Positions 21,066 through 32,358 of a stretch of DNA of 64,000 nucleotides are shown piece after piece. Position 1 is the stretch's first letter. Every line of letters starts with the position of its first letter. The DNA lies in NCBI GenBank assembly GCA_008330645.1, contig VLTN01000072.1, positions 62,001 through 126,000 of the forward strand, given 5' to 3'. This stretch comes from Cafeteria roenbergensis. Its lineage: Eukaryota > Sar > Bigyra > Bicosoecida > Cafeteriaceae. Both the position numbers and the translations under genes were made by a program. The notes beneath the pieces are model-generated. The model saw only the letters and a list, made by a program, of their open reading frames with translations. It had not been told where the DNA came from and searched no databases.

Positions 21066-23984
21066 CTATTGCAGTTGCTGAAACACGGACGGTGACGATG
21101 CAGTGTGAGGAATGGAGTCTGAGCGGAAAGGCGCTCGACCTGAACTGGAAGAGTGATAGGACGCCGACTTGAGCAGCTCGTTGCTTGGCTTGGGCAGCGA
21201 GAGCGGCTTGGGGTCCTCGGTCAAGTCTGCCACCGACCAGGTGGGAGACGCTGGCGCTGCAGAGCGGGCAAAGTGAGACTCGGTCCGAAGCACCGATCCG
21301 GCTGCCTGCGCCTGCGTTGGCTCCCCACGGCAAGGCGGGTGGGTCTCGCCAGGCAAACCACTCAGCGCCAGCGGGGATGACGGGTACGTGCCCACCCGAA
21401 TAGAGATGTCATCTGAAGGGCTTTGCATGCCGCTGAGGCGGGACGAATGCCGCAGGAACGACCCCTTCCTGGAGCGAGACATGCTGGGGGAAAAGTCCGA
21501 CCCACTCCCAAACGAAGGGGCCCTTTGGAAGCCGCGAGTTGACGTTGCTGCTTCAATGAGGTTGCGGGACGAGTGGCATCGCAAGTCCGCGCCCAGTGCG
21601 GCGGCAAGCGAGCTGCGGCTTCCCGAGCGGATTGCCCGAACGATCCCGTCGTCGTCGCGCCACATGCGGGGCGGCGCCTTCTTCAGCGCGCTCCGCCGGG
21701 GCGCACTCGCCGGCATCGGGCTGTGCAGGCGCGGATTCGCCACCACCGTGCTGACGATGGATGGCTGCCTCGAGACCACACGCTGGTCCGCGGCTCGCCG
21801 TACGACCGGGCCGTCAATGGCGGTGCGCCGCTGCTGAAGGGCGGAGGCAAAGCGGTCCTTCACGCTGTCCTCCAAAGCGCGCTCCTGTCTGCACCCCCGA
21901 GCCACCCACGCGCACGAAGCGATGGTCCTGCTCCAGGCGGCCGCGCCTGTGCGGACGCACGGGTCCACCTCGGACGCCACCCGCCAGCCTGGCCACCCGA
22001 GCGCGAGGACAGCAACGGCCACGAGGCACACCACCCGGGCCAAGAGCAAAACTGCGTCCCCAGTTCCAGGCTCAGTCTGGCCCATTGCGGCTACCATTGC
22101 CATCCCCCGTTGCAGTGCGCTGGCAGTGGCAATGATCGATATCCAGGCCGCGTGGCGCCTCATTCGCTCCAGGGCCGTCCCCCAACGTTGCATGGCCATC
22201 TGAGCGCTCGCCACGCGGCCGCGCTTGGTTGGGGCGCAGGCCTGGCCCCGCATCGCGGCGCGCGTCTCGGCTGCGTCGCGCCCTGCAACCGCGGAGAGCG
22301 CAAAAGCAGCGGCCAGTTGGCCACTCCCCTCGCATTGGCGGATCATGTCGTGGGCCGCCACGGCCAGGGCAGCCTTGTCTTCGGCGTCCTCGAGCTCCGA
22401 TGCGTCCGATGCCCGAAGCGGCGAGTCAGCGAGGGACGGGCCGCCCTCGGACGTCTGAGCGTCGTCAGAGCTGCGGTCGGCGGTTGGCGGGCCGCGCAGG
22501 GCGCCGCTGAGCAATGGGGAGCAGCGCGGAGAAATGCGATGATCGCTGCTTTCGGAACATTGTTTTCCGGTCATTGCTGCAACGATGGAAGGTGCTCGCG
22601 GCCGCTGCTGAGGCGAGCCCAGCGGGCTTTCATCCTGGCGCAGCGCTACGCAGCCCTGCGGTGCGGGGAGGTCCCGGCTGGAGACGACCGCAGGCCCGGG
22701 CTGGACCTCGCCGTTCAGCAGGACACTCGAGCTCCGGCCATCCGAGGCGTTGCTGCTCCGCAAGGTCAGCGGGCTCATGGCGGTCGAGCTGGAGACGGGG
22801 AGCGCCCTGCTGCTCGACTCGCTGGCAAGCTCGGCGACGACAAGCGCCGCGGCGGTCACGGAAGACAGCGGGAGTCCGTGCGCGCGCGCGGTCACTTGCA
22901 GCAGGGAAGCCCGAACCGACACGGCATTCACGGCAATGCTTGCCTTGCGTTTCGACTTGCTTGCCGCTGCGTCGATCTGGACGTTTGCGCGGGCGAGCGC
23001 TGCCAGGGCGATCCGCCTTGCGATGCCGTAGGAGGCCCAGACCAGGCCCGCGCACAGAAGGAAGTTGGCCATCACCATCGCGTGCGAGACGGATCCGCCG
23101 TGCGCGCCAGAACTTGCGCCCTCAGCGCAGCCCTCCGCTGGCGCGAGCCCCAAGAGCTGCTTGCAAGAGGCGAAGGAGGAGAGCATGCCCGAGTCTGCGA
23201 CTGCGACGGTAACGGCGAAGGCTGCTGCCCAAGCGAGCAGGAAGGCCAATCCCTCGTTGCCAACGAAAAGCGCAGAGGCGCCCTGAATCCGTGGGAACGA
23301 TTCCTCGTCCAAGCAGACCTCGGTCTCTTGCTCGCACCCAGTCGCCTCCGCAACGTCGCGAAGGTGCCGCAAGACGCTCATGCGGGCCTTGATGCGAAGG
23401 CTGGTGTGCCATTCAGCAAGAAAGCCAGACGCGCGGAGCGCATCCACCGCAAGAGCCGCCACGGCCAGCCCAGCGGCCAGCGTGGACACGGTCAGCAGAC
23501 CCTCCGAAGCAAGGGCAAGCGTGTCAAACCACTTGGCGTCGGGTCCGGGCCTCGGGATCGCGGGGGAGCTGGGGCCGGTGTTGTTGCTGTTCCCGTGCCG
23601 GGATTGTGCGCTCGAAGCTGACGTTTCATTGGCAAGCTGGTTGCCCAGCCACGCCGCACCCACGATCATGCAGCGAGCACATTCCGCGGCAAGCGCGGCG
23701 AGAGCGAGCGCTCGCGCCGAGGCCCAGCTCGCCGGGCCCGGGCCTGAGGCGCCCTGGAAGCCCGCGCGAAGCAACCCTGCAAGACCGGCTTGTGCGCCGG
23801 AGCGCCCAGTCAGACGATACGGGCGGCACTTGCAGCTGCACGACGACGCGTACAGCCTCGAAAAGACGACCCCCGCTGCCAGCAAAGCCCCACCAGCCAC
23901 CCAGTGCGTGGTCAGGATGGCTGGCGCGGGGCTGATGAGTCCGCAACCCGCGAATGCAAAGGCCGCAGAACAGCCGAGCGCCAT
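21066..23984 (-). CDS. Unknown multi-pass membrane protein
   Basis: One uninterrupted exon of 972 residues from the ATG at 23984. Hydrophobic segments suggest about seven or eight membrane passes. Five or six lie in the first ~370 residues (for example WVAGGALLAAGVVF, LASEGLLTVSTLAAGLAVAA, FLLAWAAAFAVTVAVA and MVMANFLLCAGLVWASYGIA). A long disordered Ser-rich loop of about 250 residues follows, then two more passes (around ALQRGMAMVAAMG and LLARVVCLVAVAVLALGW). The last ~250 residues are Ser/Arg-rich and hydrophilic, with many possible phosphorylation sites. No transporter, channel or receptor signature is recognised. A Cys cluster (ASSCSCKCR) follows the first helices. The gene faces the cyclophilin-SYF2 gene head to head, 281 bases apart. 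Confidence 0.7.
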   Translation of the reverse strand: MALGCSAAFAFAGCGLISPAPAILTTHWVAGGALLAAGVVFSRLYASSCSCKCRPYRLTGRSGAQAGLAGLLRAGFQGASGPGPASWASARALALAALAAECARCMIVGAAWLGNQLANETSASSAQSRHGNSNNTGPSSPAIPRPGPDAKWFDTLALASEGLLTVSTLAAGLAVAALAVDALRASGFLAEWHTSLRIKARMSVLRHLRDVAEATGCEQETEVCLDEESFPRIQGASALFVGNEGLAFLLAWAAAFAVTVAVADSGMLSSFASCKQLLGLAPAEGCAEGASSGAHGGSVSHAMVMANFLLCAGLVWASYGIARRIALAALARANVQIDAAASKSKRKASIAVNAVSVRASLLQVTARAHGLPLSSVTAAALVVAELASESSSRALPVSSSTAMSPLTLRSSNASDGRSSSVLLNGEVQPGPAVVSSRDLPAPQGCVALRQDESPLGSPQQRPRAPSIVAAMTGKQCSESSDHRISPRCSPLLSGALRGPPTADRSSDDAQTSEGGPSLADSPLRASDASELEDAEDKAALAVAAHDMIRQCEGSGQLAAAFALSAVAGRDAAETRAAMRGQACAPTKRGRVASAQMAMQRWGTALERMRRHAAWISIIATASALQRGMAMVAAMGQTEPGTGDAVLLLARVVCLVAVAVLALGWPGWRVASEVDPCVRTGAAAWSRTIASCAWVARGCRQERALEDSVKDRFASALQQRRTAIDGPVVRRAADQRVVSRQPSIVSTVVANPRLHSPMPASAPRRSALKKAPPRMWRDDDGIVRAIRSGSRSSLAAALGADLRCHSSRNLIEAATSTRGFQRAPSFGSGSDFSPSMSRSRKGSFLRHSSRLSGMQSPSDDISIRVGTYPSSPLALSGLPGETHPPCRGEPTQAQAAGSVLRTESHFARSAAPASPTWSVADLTEDPKPLSLPKPSNELLKSASYHSSSSGRAPFRSDSIPHTASSPSVFQQLQ

Positions 23985-24265
23985 GCCGCCAACGCCTGGA
24001 GCACGGTGACACGGCCTCGGGCTCCTGCGCCCACCCCGCGCGGCTGGGGACGGGTTTCCCCCTGAAGTGCGGCGAGTGCGCTTGGGTCGGCCACTGCTGG
24101 TCGGCTGGCCGAGTGGCGGCAGACCAGCCCTCGAAGAAGAATCAAGCGCCGGTCAGCCCGGGCATCGCTGGTCGAGGCGGCGCCGGCCAATATTGCCCGC
24201 AAGCAAGCAAAGGTGCATGCTGCAGAGTCGCTCCACACCCACTCTCGGCTGGCGCTTGGGGCGAC

Positions 24266-26235
24266 ATGCCGCGGCCGGTCGTCTACATGGACCTCTCCAT
24301 CGGGAGCAGCGCCGGTGAGGCTGGGCCGCCGTGCCAGTGCCCGTGCTCCGCCGCCCCCCCTCCCCCCCCCCCCCGCTGTGGCGCGCTGTGCCGAGCGCCG
24401 CGACAAAACGGCGCCCTCGCGCTTTGGAACCCCGCCCGGTCGCCCGAGCTTCCCAACGGCCCTCCGCTCGCGCCCTGACCGCTGCCGCCTCCGCAGCCGG
24501 GCGGGTGCTGTTCGAGCTCTTCTCGGACACGGTGCCGCGGACGGCGGAGAACTTCCGCCAACTCTGCACGGGCGAGGGAGGCGTGGGCAAGTCGAGCGGC
24601 AAGCGGCTGCACTTCCTGGGCTGCGCCTTCCACCGCGTGATTCCTGGCTTCATGATGCAGGGCGGGGACTTCACCGCGGGGGACGGCACTGGCGGCGAGT
24701 CGGTCTACGGCCGCACGTTCCGGGACGAGGACCTGAGCGCCCAGCACTCGACCGCGGGCCTGCTCTCCATGGCCAACGCCGGCCCGCACACGAACGGCTC
24801 GCAGTTCTTCGTTCTGTTCCGGCCTGCGCCGCACCTCGACGGGAAGCACGTGGTGTTCGGGCGCGTGGTGAGCGGCATGGACGTGGTGCGCGCTGTGGAG
24901 CGCGTTCCCACGGGCTCGGGCGACAGGCCCAAGTCGGCCGTCGTCGTGTCCTCCTGCGGCGAGCTCAGCCCGGACGAGGCGGCCGCCCTGACCGCATCGG
25001 CACCGTCCACGTCCACCCGCTCAGCAGTGCTCGAGGCGTCCGGAGCGGAGGGCACGGGAGCTGCGGCGGCGGCCCGCCGCCGCGGGGAGCCCGAGTGGAT
25101 GGTCGAGGCGCGGCTCATGGGCGTGCCCGTCAACTTCGGCCGCTCGCAGCGCTCCGGCGCGCCCGCGCCGCGCAGGGCAGGCAAGGCCCGCGGCGCGCCA
25201 GCGCGGGGGCGGGGCGCGGAGGCGTGGAGCGAGGTGGCGGGCCGTGTCGCCGGCCTCGGCGATCCGCAGCGGCAGTCTGAGGGCAGCGACGGCGACGGAG
25301 CCACCTTCACAAACCAGCTCGCAGCAGAGGCGCGGGGCACCGAGGAGAGCTTGGGCGACTTCATCAGGCAGCAGCTGCAGCAGAAGGAGCAGGCCAAGGC
25401 CGAGAAGCTTCGCGCAGCGATGGCGGCCGCCGCCGGTGACGCGAGAGGCGGCCCAGCGGACGCTGGGGCGCAGCCGACGGCGGAGACAGCCTCGCCCGCT
25501 GGCTCCGCCTCGGCGGCCTCCAAGGCCGCTGCAGACGCGGCAGCGGCAGCCCCGGCCCCGGCCCCTGCCCCGTCCGCCAAGGTCTCGGCCGCGCAGGCGC
25601 GCCTGGCGGCCCTGCGCGACCGCGCCAAGGCCGGGAGGCGCGAGACGTCAAAGGAGGCCTACTTCGAGGCGCGCCGCGGCGCCGGGCTCGACACCGAGCG
25701 CATGCGCGCTGGCAAGCGCCGTCGCGACGAGGCGGCGGGCGGGGAGGAGCGCGACGTCGCGGACGCTGTGCTGGACCTGGACGCATCGACTGCCCGCGAG
25801 GCCGCCTACAAGGAGGAGATCAAGGCCAAGCGCGCCCGCGAGCACTTCGGCTGGGCGCAGCACAACGGGCGCATGGAGCGCGAGTACGCTCGCGACGTGG
25901 CCGCGCTGCCGGCCGGCTCGGCAGCCGCCCTCGCGGCGGCTGCCTCCGGCGAGGCCTCGGCCGGCCGAGTGGCGGAGGCGGTGGTTCCGCACCTGGCCTC
26001 CGACTCGCGCCACGGGGCGGCGGACTTTGCGGACCCGGCGCGCGTGGAGGCGCTCGCCGGGCGCATCGAGGGCAAGATCTCGTCGGGCGTGGGCCGCACG
26101 CGCAAGGTGCGCCAGGACGAGGCGCCCACGTACATCAACGACCGCAACCGCCGCATGAACCTCATGCTGGAGCGCCACTACGGCAAGTTTGCGGCTGAGA
26201 CCAAGGAGAGCTTCGAGCGCGGAACGGCGCTTTGA
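24266..26235 (+). CDS. Cyclophilin-SYF2 fusion, spliceosomal
   Basis: Two exons, 24266-24314 and 24497-26235 (595 residues; phase 1, GTGAGG/CAG). Residues 1 to ~170 are a cyclophilin peptidyl-prolyl isomerase. [15 protein letters not shown] holds the catalytic Arg63, Phe68, Met69 and Gln71; SQFF holds Phe121, and DGKHVVFG holds His134. The position of CypA Trp121 is His129, a change that often lowers cyclosporin binding. It has the [10 protein letters not shown] divergent-loop insert seen in larger cyclophilins. A charged Ala-rich linker follows. From ~380 to the end it is SYF2, finishing in the family signature [33 protein letters not shown]2 is a subunit of the NineTeen/Prp19-related part of the catalytic spliceosome, which also contains separate cyclophilins in other species. 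Both parts lie in the same exon, so the fusion is not a product of my splicing. Confidence 0.92.
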
Positions 26236-26426
26236 GTTCGTCGGGACTGCTCCCCTGCTATGCACAGCCATTCGCGTTGCAGTGTTGCCCGTAAATGTGC
26301 CTAATTGCGTGCGTTCTTGCAATGCCCATCAGTTCGTGCCCCACTCGGTGCGTGCCGGCTCTGCAATGTGACCCCCGCAGCCGCCCCGCTCACTCTGCCA
26401 AGCGCACCCCCCAAAGCCCGGATTCA

Positions 26427-26994
26427 ATGGACCGCCCGACCGGCTCGAGCCACGCCGCCTTCACCATGGCCGGTGCGCACCAGGGCCGGCCAGCGCCGCG
26501 CATTCCGTGGGCCACTATCGCGTTTCCCCGACCGCGCTCCGTCGAACACGTCGCCCGAGCGGCCGCGCCCTCCCCGCTCCCGCTTTGCTCGCAGCACTGA
26601 CGGCCGGCCTTGGCGTCTACGGGTACATGTCTAAGCGCAGCATGCCCAGCCTCGTGGCGGGCGTCGGTGAGTCTGTCGCAAATGTCGGCGCAACACGCCT
26701 TGCACGTCACAGCGCTGCAGCTGCCACATTCCCCCCGCCCCCGCCTCCCAATGGCTCGCAGCGTTCGGAGCGGTTTACGCCGCCTCCGGGTACCTCATCA
26801 ACAACGGACGGGACGAGTACGGCCACATCGTTGGCGCCGTCGCCTCGGCGGCGCTCGTCGGCGTGATGGGGCCCAAGTACATGAAGACCCGCGCGGCCTT
26901 CCCCCCCGGCGTGCTCGCAATTTCAGGCGCCGTTGTCGGCAGCTACGACACGTACAAGGGCGTGCAGGTGTGGCGCAACCTGCTCGAGGAGTGA
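26427..26994 (+). CDS. TMEM14 family membrane protein
   Basis: Three exons: 26427-26472, 26595-26666, 26762-26994 (116 residues), both introns phase 1. The spliced product reads through as a normal small TMEM14 protein: AALTAGLGVYGYM (helix 1), KRSMPSLVAGVAFGAVYAAS (helix 2 with the family's SxPSLxAG), IVGAVASAALVGVMGPKYMK (helix 3) and FPPGVLAISGAVVGSYDTYK (helix 4). Family members are ~110 residues with four helices; some act in mitochondrial or plastid inner membranes, for example TMEM14C in porphyrin import and FAX in fatty-acid export. Which function applies here is unknown. The first donor is GTGCGC rather than GTGAGN. Confidence 0.88.
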
Positions 26995-27260
26995 GTGGCG
27001 GAGCGATTTGATGGGGAGGAAACCAGCGGACGAATCTTGCCTCGTAGCGAGCCATGCGCGCAGGAGCCGGCTGCACGCACCAGCACGCATGAACGCACGC
27101 ACGTGCATGCACACACTCCTGCGCGCTGCCTCCCACCAAGGCGAGGCAGCGCCAGCGCCAGCGCCAGCGCGCGCTGGTTCGCAAGTCTCGCCGCCGCAAA
27201 CGCAAAAAGGACCAAACGAACAGGAAGGGTTTGGGGTGGAAGCAGGACACCGCCGTGCGA

Positions 27261-30200
27261 TCACTCCAAACCGGGGAGGGCGGCGGGCTCGGCGTTGGCG
27301 TTGTCAGCCGAGGCGGCGCTGGACTGTCCGGGCATGGGCGGGGCCGCCACCTGCTGGTCGCTTGGGCCGCCGGCGGCCGGCGGCGGCTCGATGGAGCTCA
27401 CGGCTTCGGCCTTGGGGGGCTCGCCGCTCAGGATGGCGTCCGTGGCCGCATCGCCGGTGGCGCCCGGGAGGTCCTCGGGCTTGACCTCAGACGCCTTCTC
27501 GACGTCGTCCAGGGCAGCGGCGTCCTCTGCAGCGGACTTGGACGCCTCGTCGGCGGCGCTTTCCTCCGGGTGGATGGGCTCCGCGGCGAGCTCTGCCTCG
27601 GACTTGGGCTCCTCTGCCACGGGCGCCGGGCTGGGGGCCGGCTCGGAGGCCGCCGCCTCCGCAAGAACCTCGTCGACATCCGGGTCCACGGCGGCGAGCG
27701 CCTCCGCGCTCGGCCCGCCCTCGGTGGGGATGGCCGGGACCTCAAAGGCCTTGGCCACCATGTCGGCGGCGCCCACCGCCCGGGAGCCGCCCACGGCGCG
27801 CTCGATCTCCTCGCGGCGCGTGCGGGACTCCTCGAGCTCCTGCATGGTGCCCGGCGGGGCCATGTGGCGCTTCGCGCTGAGCTCGTCGAGCTGCTGCTCG
27901 GTGGCGAGCTTGAGCTGCTCGGCCTTCTTGGCGTTGGCCTCCTGCTCCTTGAGGATGGTCTTGGCGACGACGCGACGGTCCTCGGCAACGTCAGCCTCGG
28001 CGTTCAGCTGGGCGATGGCGGCGTCAGCCGTCTCGACGGACGTCTTGTAGGCCTTGGTCTCCTTTGCGAGGTTCGCGAGGCGCTCGCGGAGGGCCGCGAC
28101 GTCGGCGGAGCGGCCCGTGAGGCGGTCCTGCAGCTTGCGGACGGCGATCTCAAGGCCAAAGCCGTCGGCAGAGGCGAGGGCCTGGGTGGCGGAAGTGCCG
28201 TGCATGGCGGCGTGGGCCATCTGCAGCGCGCCGCGGACGCGGCGCCCCTCGGACTTCATGTGCTGCACCGTCTCCGCAGCGGCCTGGACGCCTGCGCGGG
28301 CGGTGGCGGCGGCGAGCTTGGCGCGCTCCTCGGCCTTCTTGGCCTCCTCGATCTGGTGCTCGAGCGTGGCGGCGTGAGCGGCCTTGGCGTCGCGCAAGGT
28401 GCTGGCCTCGTCGAGGGCCTTGCTGTCCTCCTCCTCGGCCACCTTGCTCTCGTCCTCGGCCTTCTCGGCCAGGGCGAGGCCCTCTGCGGCGGCGGCCTGG
28501 CGCGAAAGGAGGTCCGCGAGGCGAGCCTGCTTGGCAGTGAAGTCCTCCTGCAGGGCGGTGAGGGTGGAGCGGAGGCTGGCCTCCTTGGCGGCGGCGGCCT
28601 CGCGCTCCTGGTCGAGGTGCGCCTTCTCGGCCTCGAGAAGGGCCTCGGTGCGCTGCTGCTGGGCGGAGATGCGCCCGAGGGCCTTGCGCTCGGCGGTAGC
28701 GCGCTCAGTCAGCGCCTCCTTGTCGAACTGCATGGCCTGCACGCGGGCGCGGCCGCTGTCGAGGCCGGACATGGCCTCCTTGATGGAAGCTTGGACGCGC
28801 TCCAGCTCGGAGCGGAGCGTCGCCACGCGGGCCTTGGCCTTGCGCACGGCCTCCTGCTGCTCCGACACCCGCTCCGACAAGTCGTCCACGGTGCTGCGGA
28901 CAGTGTCGCGCTCGGCCTTGGCGGCATCGCGCTGCTGCACGGTGCGGGCGTACTTGACCTCGGCAATCTTGACGAGGTGGGTGGCCTGGGTGAGGTCGGC
29001 CATGGCCTTGTTCAGGCGGTCCGAGGCAGCGGAGTAGCTCTTGCAGGGGGCGGACCAGTCGTACTGGGTCATGTCCACGGGCTCCGGGGAGGAGGAGGGC
29101 GACGGGCTGGCGGCCGGGCTGGCGGCCGGGCTCGCGTCAGCCTTGTCCGCCTTGGCGGCCGGGCTCGCCGCGGCCTTGGCGGCCGGGGAGGCGGCCGCGC
29201 TGAGGACGGCGCCGCCACGGAGGCTGGAGCGCTGGCGGAAGCGGGGCTCGGCCACGCCTGCGCCCGCAGCGGACTCAGAGTCAACGGCCGCAGCGCCGGC
29301 CGCGTCGGGGGCCGAGTCCTCCGCCTCGCGGTGCTCTGCCGCCTGGGTCTCGGCAGCGGCGGCTGCGGCGGGGGCTGCCTCCGCGGCGTTCTTGGCGAGC
29401 TCGTCGTTGGCTGCGGCGGTGCCCTCGGCCACGTCGATGGCGTTCTCGGCCTCCGAGCGGAGAGAGGAGGCGGTGTCGGCGGTGGCCTCGGCCAGCTTGA
29501 CGGCGTGAGAGGTGGACATCTCCTCGGCCTCCGTCTTGGCCTCCTCGCTGTCCTTGCCAGCGCCGGCGGCCAGATCGGGGCCGCCCTCCATCGAGTCGGC
29601 AGCCGCGGCCTCGGAGGACGGCTCGACGCCCTTGGCCGCCGCGGCGCGGATGACCGTGTCCTTGGCGCGCTCGAGAGACTGGCCGGTGGCCGCGATCATC
29701 TGGGCGGCCTGCGCCAGAGCGTCACGGTCCTCGTGCGAGGGAGGGGGAACGCCGTCGGCAATCTCCTGGGCGTAGCCGGCGTGCGCGGACGCGGTGGCGA
29801 GCATGGCCTTGGCATCGAGAGCGCCGATGGGGGCCTCCTCGTCGTGAGCGGTGAGGACGTCGGCGGCGGTGGCGGGCTCCTCTGCGGCGGGCTCGTCGCT
29901 GGAGGGACCCGAGAGCGCGTTGCACTTGCCGTCGCAGGCAGCGTCGGATGCGGTGCAGTCGCAGTCGCCGAGGAGGCCCTGCGCCGCGGCCTTGATGAAC
30001 TGGGCCCGGCGGTCCGAGGCGCGGTTCTTGAGCGCGGTCACGGCGGAGCCGGCGACACGAGCGAGCTTGGCCTCGGCGTCGGCGCGGCTGCGGTGGCGGG
30101 CGGCCTCGGTCTCGGTGGCGACAACGTCCATGGTGGCGGCGGAGAGGCGGCCGCGGATGGCGGCGAGGGCCTCTGCGACCACGGTGGCGTTCGCCTTGAG

Positions 30201-31912
30201 CTCCTCGTGAGCCGTGAGGAGCTCGGCCTCCTTCTCCCTGAGCGTGGCAGAGGCGTTGCTGAGGGCCTCGAGGCGCTGCTGGATGTCGTCGCGGCGCTCG
30301 GCGAGGGCCTTGGCGCCGGCGACGGCCATGGACATGCTAGTCCGGGACTCGCTGAGCGCTGCGTCGAGGGCCTGCTTCTCCTCCTGCATCATGGTCACCT
30401 GGCGCTCGGCGCTGCTGGCCTTTTGCGCGGCGGCCTCGGAGTCAGCGGAGGCGCGGCTGGCGTCGCCCTCCGCCTGGCGCTTGGCCACGTTGGCGCGGTC
30501 GAGCACGGAGGCCTGCTGGGCGATGGCTCGCTCCAGGTCCACCATCTCCTTCTCGATGGCGCGGCGCTGCTCGTGGATCGCGGTGCGGCGGGCGTTGACG
30601 TCCGCCACGCGGGCCTGCGTGTCGTTGTGCTGGCCCTCGATGGCCTCGACGGCCTTGGCCAGGGAGTCCACGCGCGAGGAGAGGGTCTCAACGTCGCCGC
30701 GGCGGCTGTCGATGGCCTGGTCCAGCGTCATGAAGGTGCCCTTGGCGGCAGTCTTGACCTTGCCGTGCTCGTGGATGGTCGCGATGACGCTGTTGGCCTC
30801 CTCGGTCACAGTCTTCTCCGTGCGAGCCTCCTCCGAGGTGAGCGCGGTGATGGAGTCACGCAGGGCGCGGATGGTGCCGTTGAGGCTCGCGACCGCCGCG
30901 GTGTTGGCGCGCGAGGAGGAGTCCAGCTTGCGCGCGTCGCGGACGGCGGTGTTGCGCTGAGACAGGAGGGAGTTGGCCTGCTCCTGCTGCAGATCAAACG
31001 CCGCCTGCAGGGAGGACAGCGCGAGGCGCAGGTTCACCACCCGCGAGTCCAGCTGGTTCTTGGACTTGACCAGGCTCGAGCGCTCCTTCTCGGCCGCCTC
31101 GGTCTTGGTCTCGAACTCGTTGTATGCCTTCTTGTACGCCTTGACCGCCGCCTCCTTGGTGGTGGCGTCAGAGTTCTTCCACTTGCCGCTGTCCGCGCAC
31201 ACAGGGTTGTGGCGGCGCTTGTAGGTGGAGGTTCCGACTCGCTCCGAGATGAGCTCGGTGGCATCCGGGAATCCGGCCGCTTCTGCGGAGCGCAAAGACG
31301 CACGGCGCGCGCAATACAGCAATTGAGACACGGCCCGCCCGAGGCCGTACGCAGCCAAACGCCCATGCATATGCACCCTCCGCTGGGGCTGGGGCCGAGG
31401 GGGGGGGGAGGGAGGCGCGCGCTCCGGCAGCAGAGCCTCCCGCATGCGCCGCAGTCCCGGCGCCGCCGCCGGGGTGGAGCCTCCCGCCCGCCCTGCTGAC
31501 GGAGCGCCCGCGCCAGCGACCTTGCCCGCGGCAACGCGCCGGCTCAGCCGCCCTCATTTCCGCAGGGGCGCAAGCCGCTGCCAAGGCTTCCTGCTCGCAG
31601 CGCGGCAGCAGTCGGACCCGCGAGTCCAGCCCGGCAACCAGCGCCCCCGCCGAGGGCCCCGGCGCTCGCTGGCCCGGGCGGCCGAGCGGTCCCGTTCCCT
31701 GCCGGTGCAGTGCGACTCGTCCGCGCCCCGCGACTGCGCCAGTGGCGGGCGCGGCGGGCTGCCAGGGGCGCGACGGGGCGCGCCGCAGGCCGCGGCAAGG
31801 CCGCGGATGTCGCTGCGGGGCCGCGGCAGGCCCATTTCCACTCACGCAGCCATGTCTGAGCGGCAGATGCCGCCCCTAGGGCGCCCAGAAGGGCGAGGAG
31901 GCCCAGTCGCAT
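27261..31912 (-). CDS. Secreted long coiled-coil protein
   Basis: Two exons, minus strand: 31912-31846 and 31282-27261 (1362 residues; phase 1, GTGAGT/CAG; 563-base intron). The 22-residue first exon is almost exactly a signal peptide (MRLGLLALLGALGAASAAQ). The mature protein begins AAGFPDATELISERVG and a short Cys-containing patch (NPVCADSGKW). A coiled coil of about 450 residues follows, then a small Cys-rich knot (GDCDCTASDAACDGKC) and an acidic Ala-rich hinge with ASPAA/KA repeats. Next come a second Cys-containing start (DWSAPCKSYS), a second coiled coil of ~400 residues and an acidic Ala/Glu/Pro tail. The layout suggests a two-fold internal arrangement. Several N-x-S/T sites (NGT, NAS, NAT) fit passage through the secretory path. 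No transmembrane helix or lipid anchor is visible. A cell-surface, granule or extracellular fibre protein is possible; I do not recognise the family. Confidence 0.85.
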
Positions 31913-32358
31913 CGCTTTAGCCCGCGCTGCGGCCCTCGCGGTGAGCCGCAGCCTTTGCGGCCGCCCGCAGAGCCCGACGTCGGCGCCGCGCTTGAGCGCG
32001 CAGAGCTGCGCCCGGCAAGCCCTTGGCAGCACGCTCCTGCTCCCCCTGCCACGCGAGCGGCCGGTCCCCGCAGCGCGCGGGCGGGCCGCCGGCACGGGGC
32101 AAGCGCGACGCGTCGCGAGTGGGGCGTGGCGGGCGTGTGAGGCCGAGGTGTCGCCGCTGGGGGGCGGCGAGCTCGGCGCCCGTCGGGCAGCGCACGTCAG
32201 GCGGGGCCGGCACGGGTTGCCCAAGGCACGGTCGCGTTGGCCCCCACACGTCGCGCAAGCCGCGCAGCTGCGCGAGCGACGGGCGCGCGCGGGGTCCGCG
32301 TCACGGCAATTGCCTGTTGTCACGCATGTAAAAAAAAGGCGCGCGCGCGCGCGCACGC
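31913..32358. other. Spacer with (GC)n run, no gene seen
   Basis: Lies between two minus-strand genes and so holds the promoter of the secreted protein and the 3' end of the carboxylase gene. An alternating GC run sits at ~32340-32354 beside a short A run (32330-32337), immediately downstream of the carboxylase stop. Confidence 0.5.

Noticed and set aside
27231-31499. 1422-residue open frame on the plus strand opposite the coiled-coil gene
   Set aside because: Its sequence is Gly/Leu/Val-rich and repetitive, the mirror of Ala/Glu/Lys codons in a GC3-biased coiled coil. The minus-strand product has a signal peptide, heptads and good splice sites.
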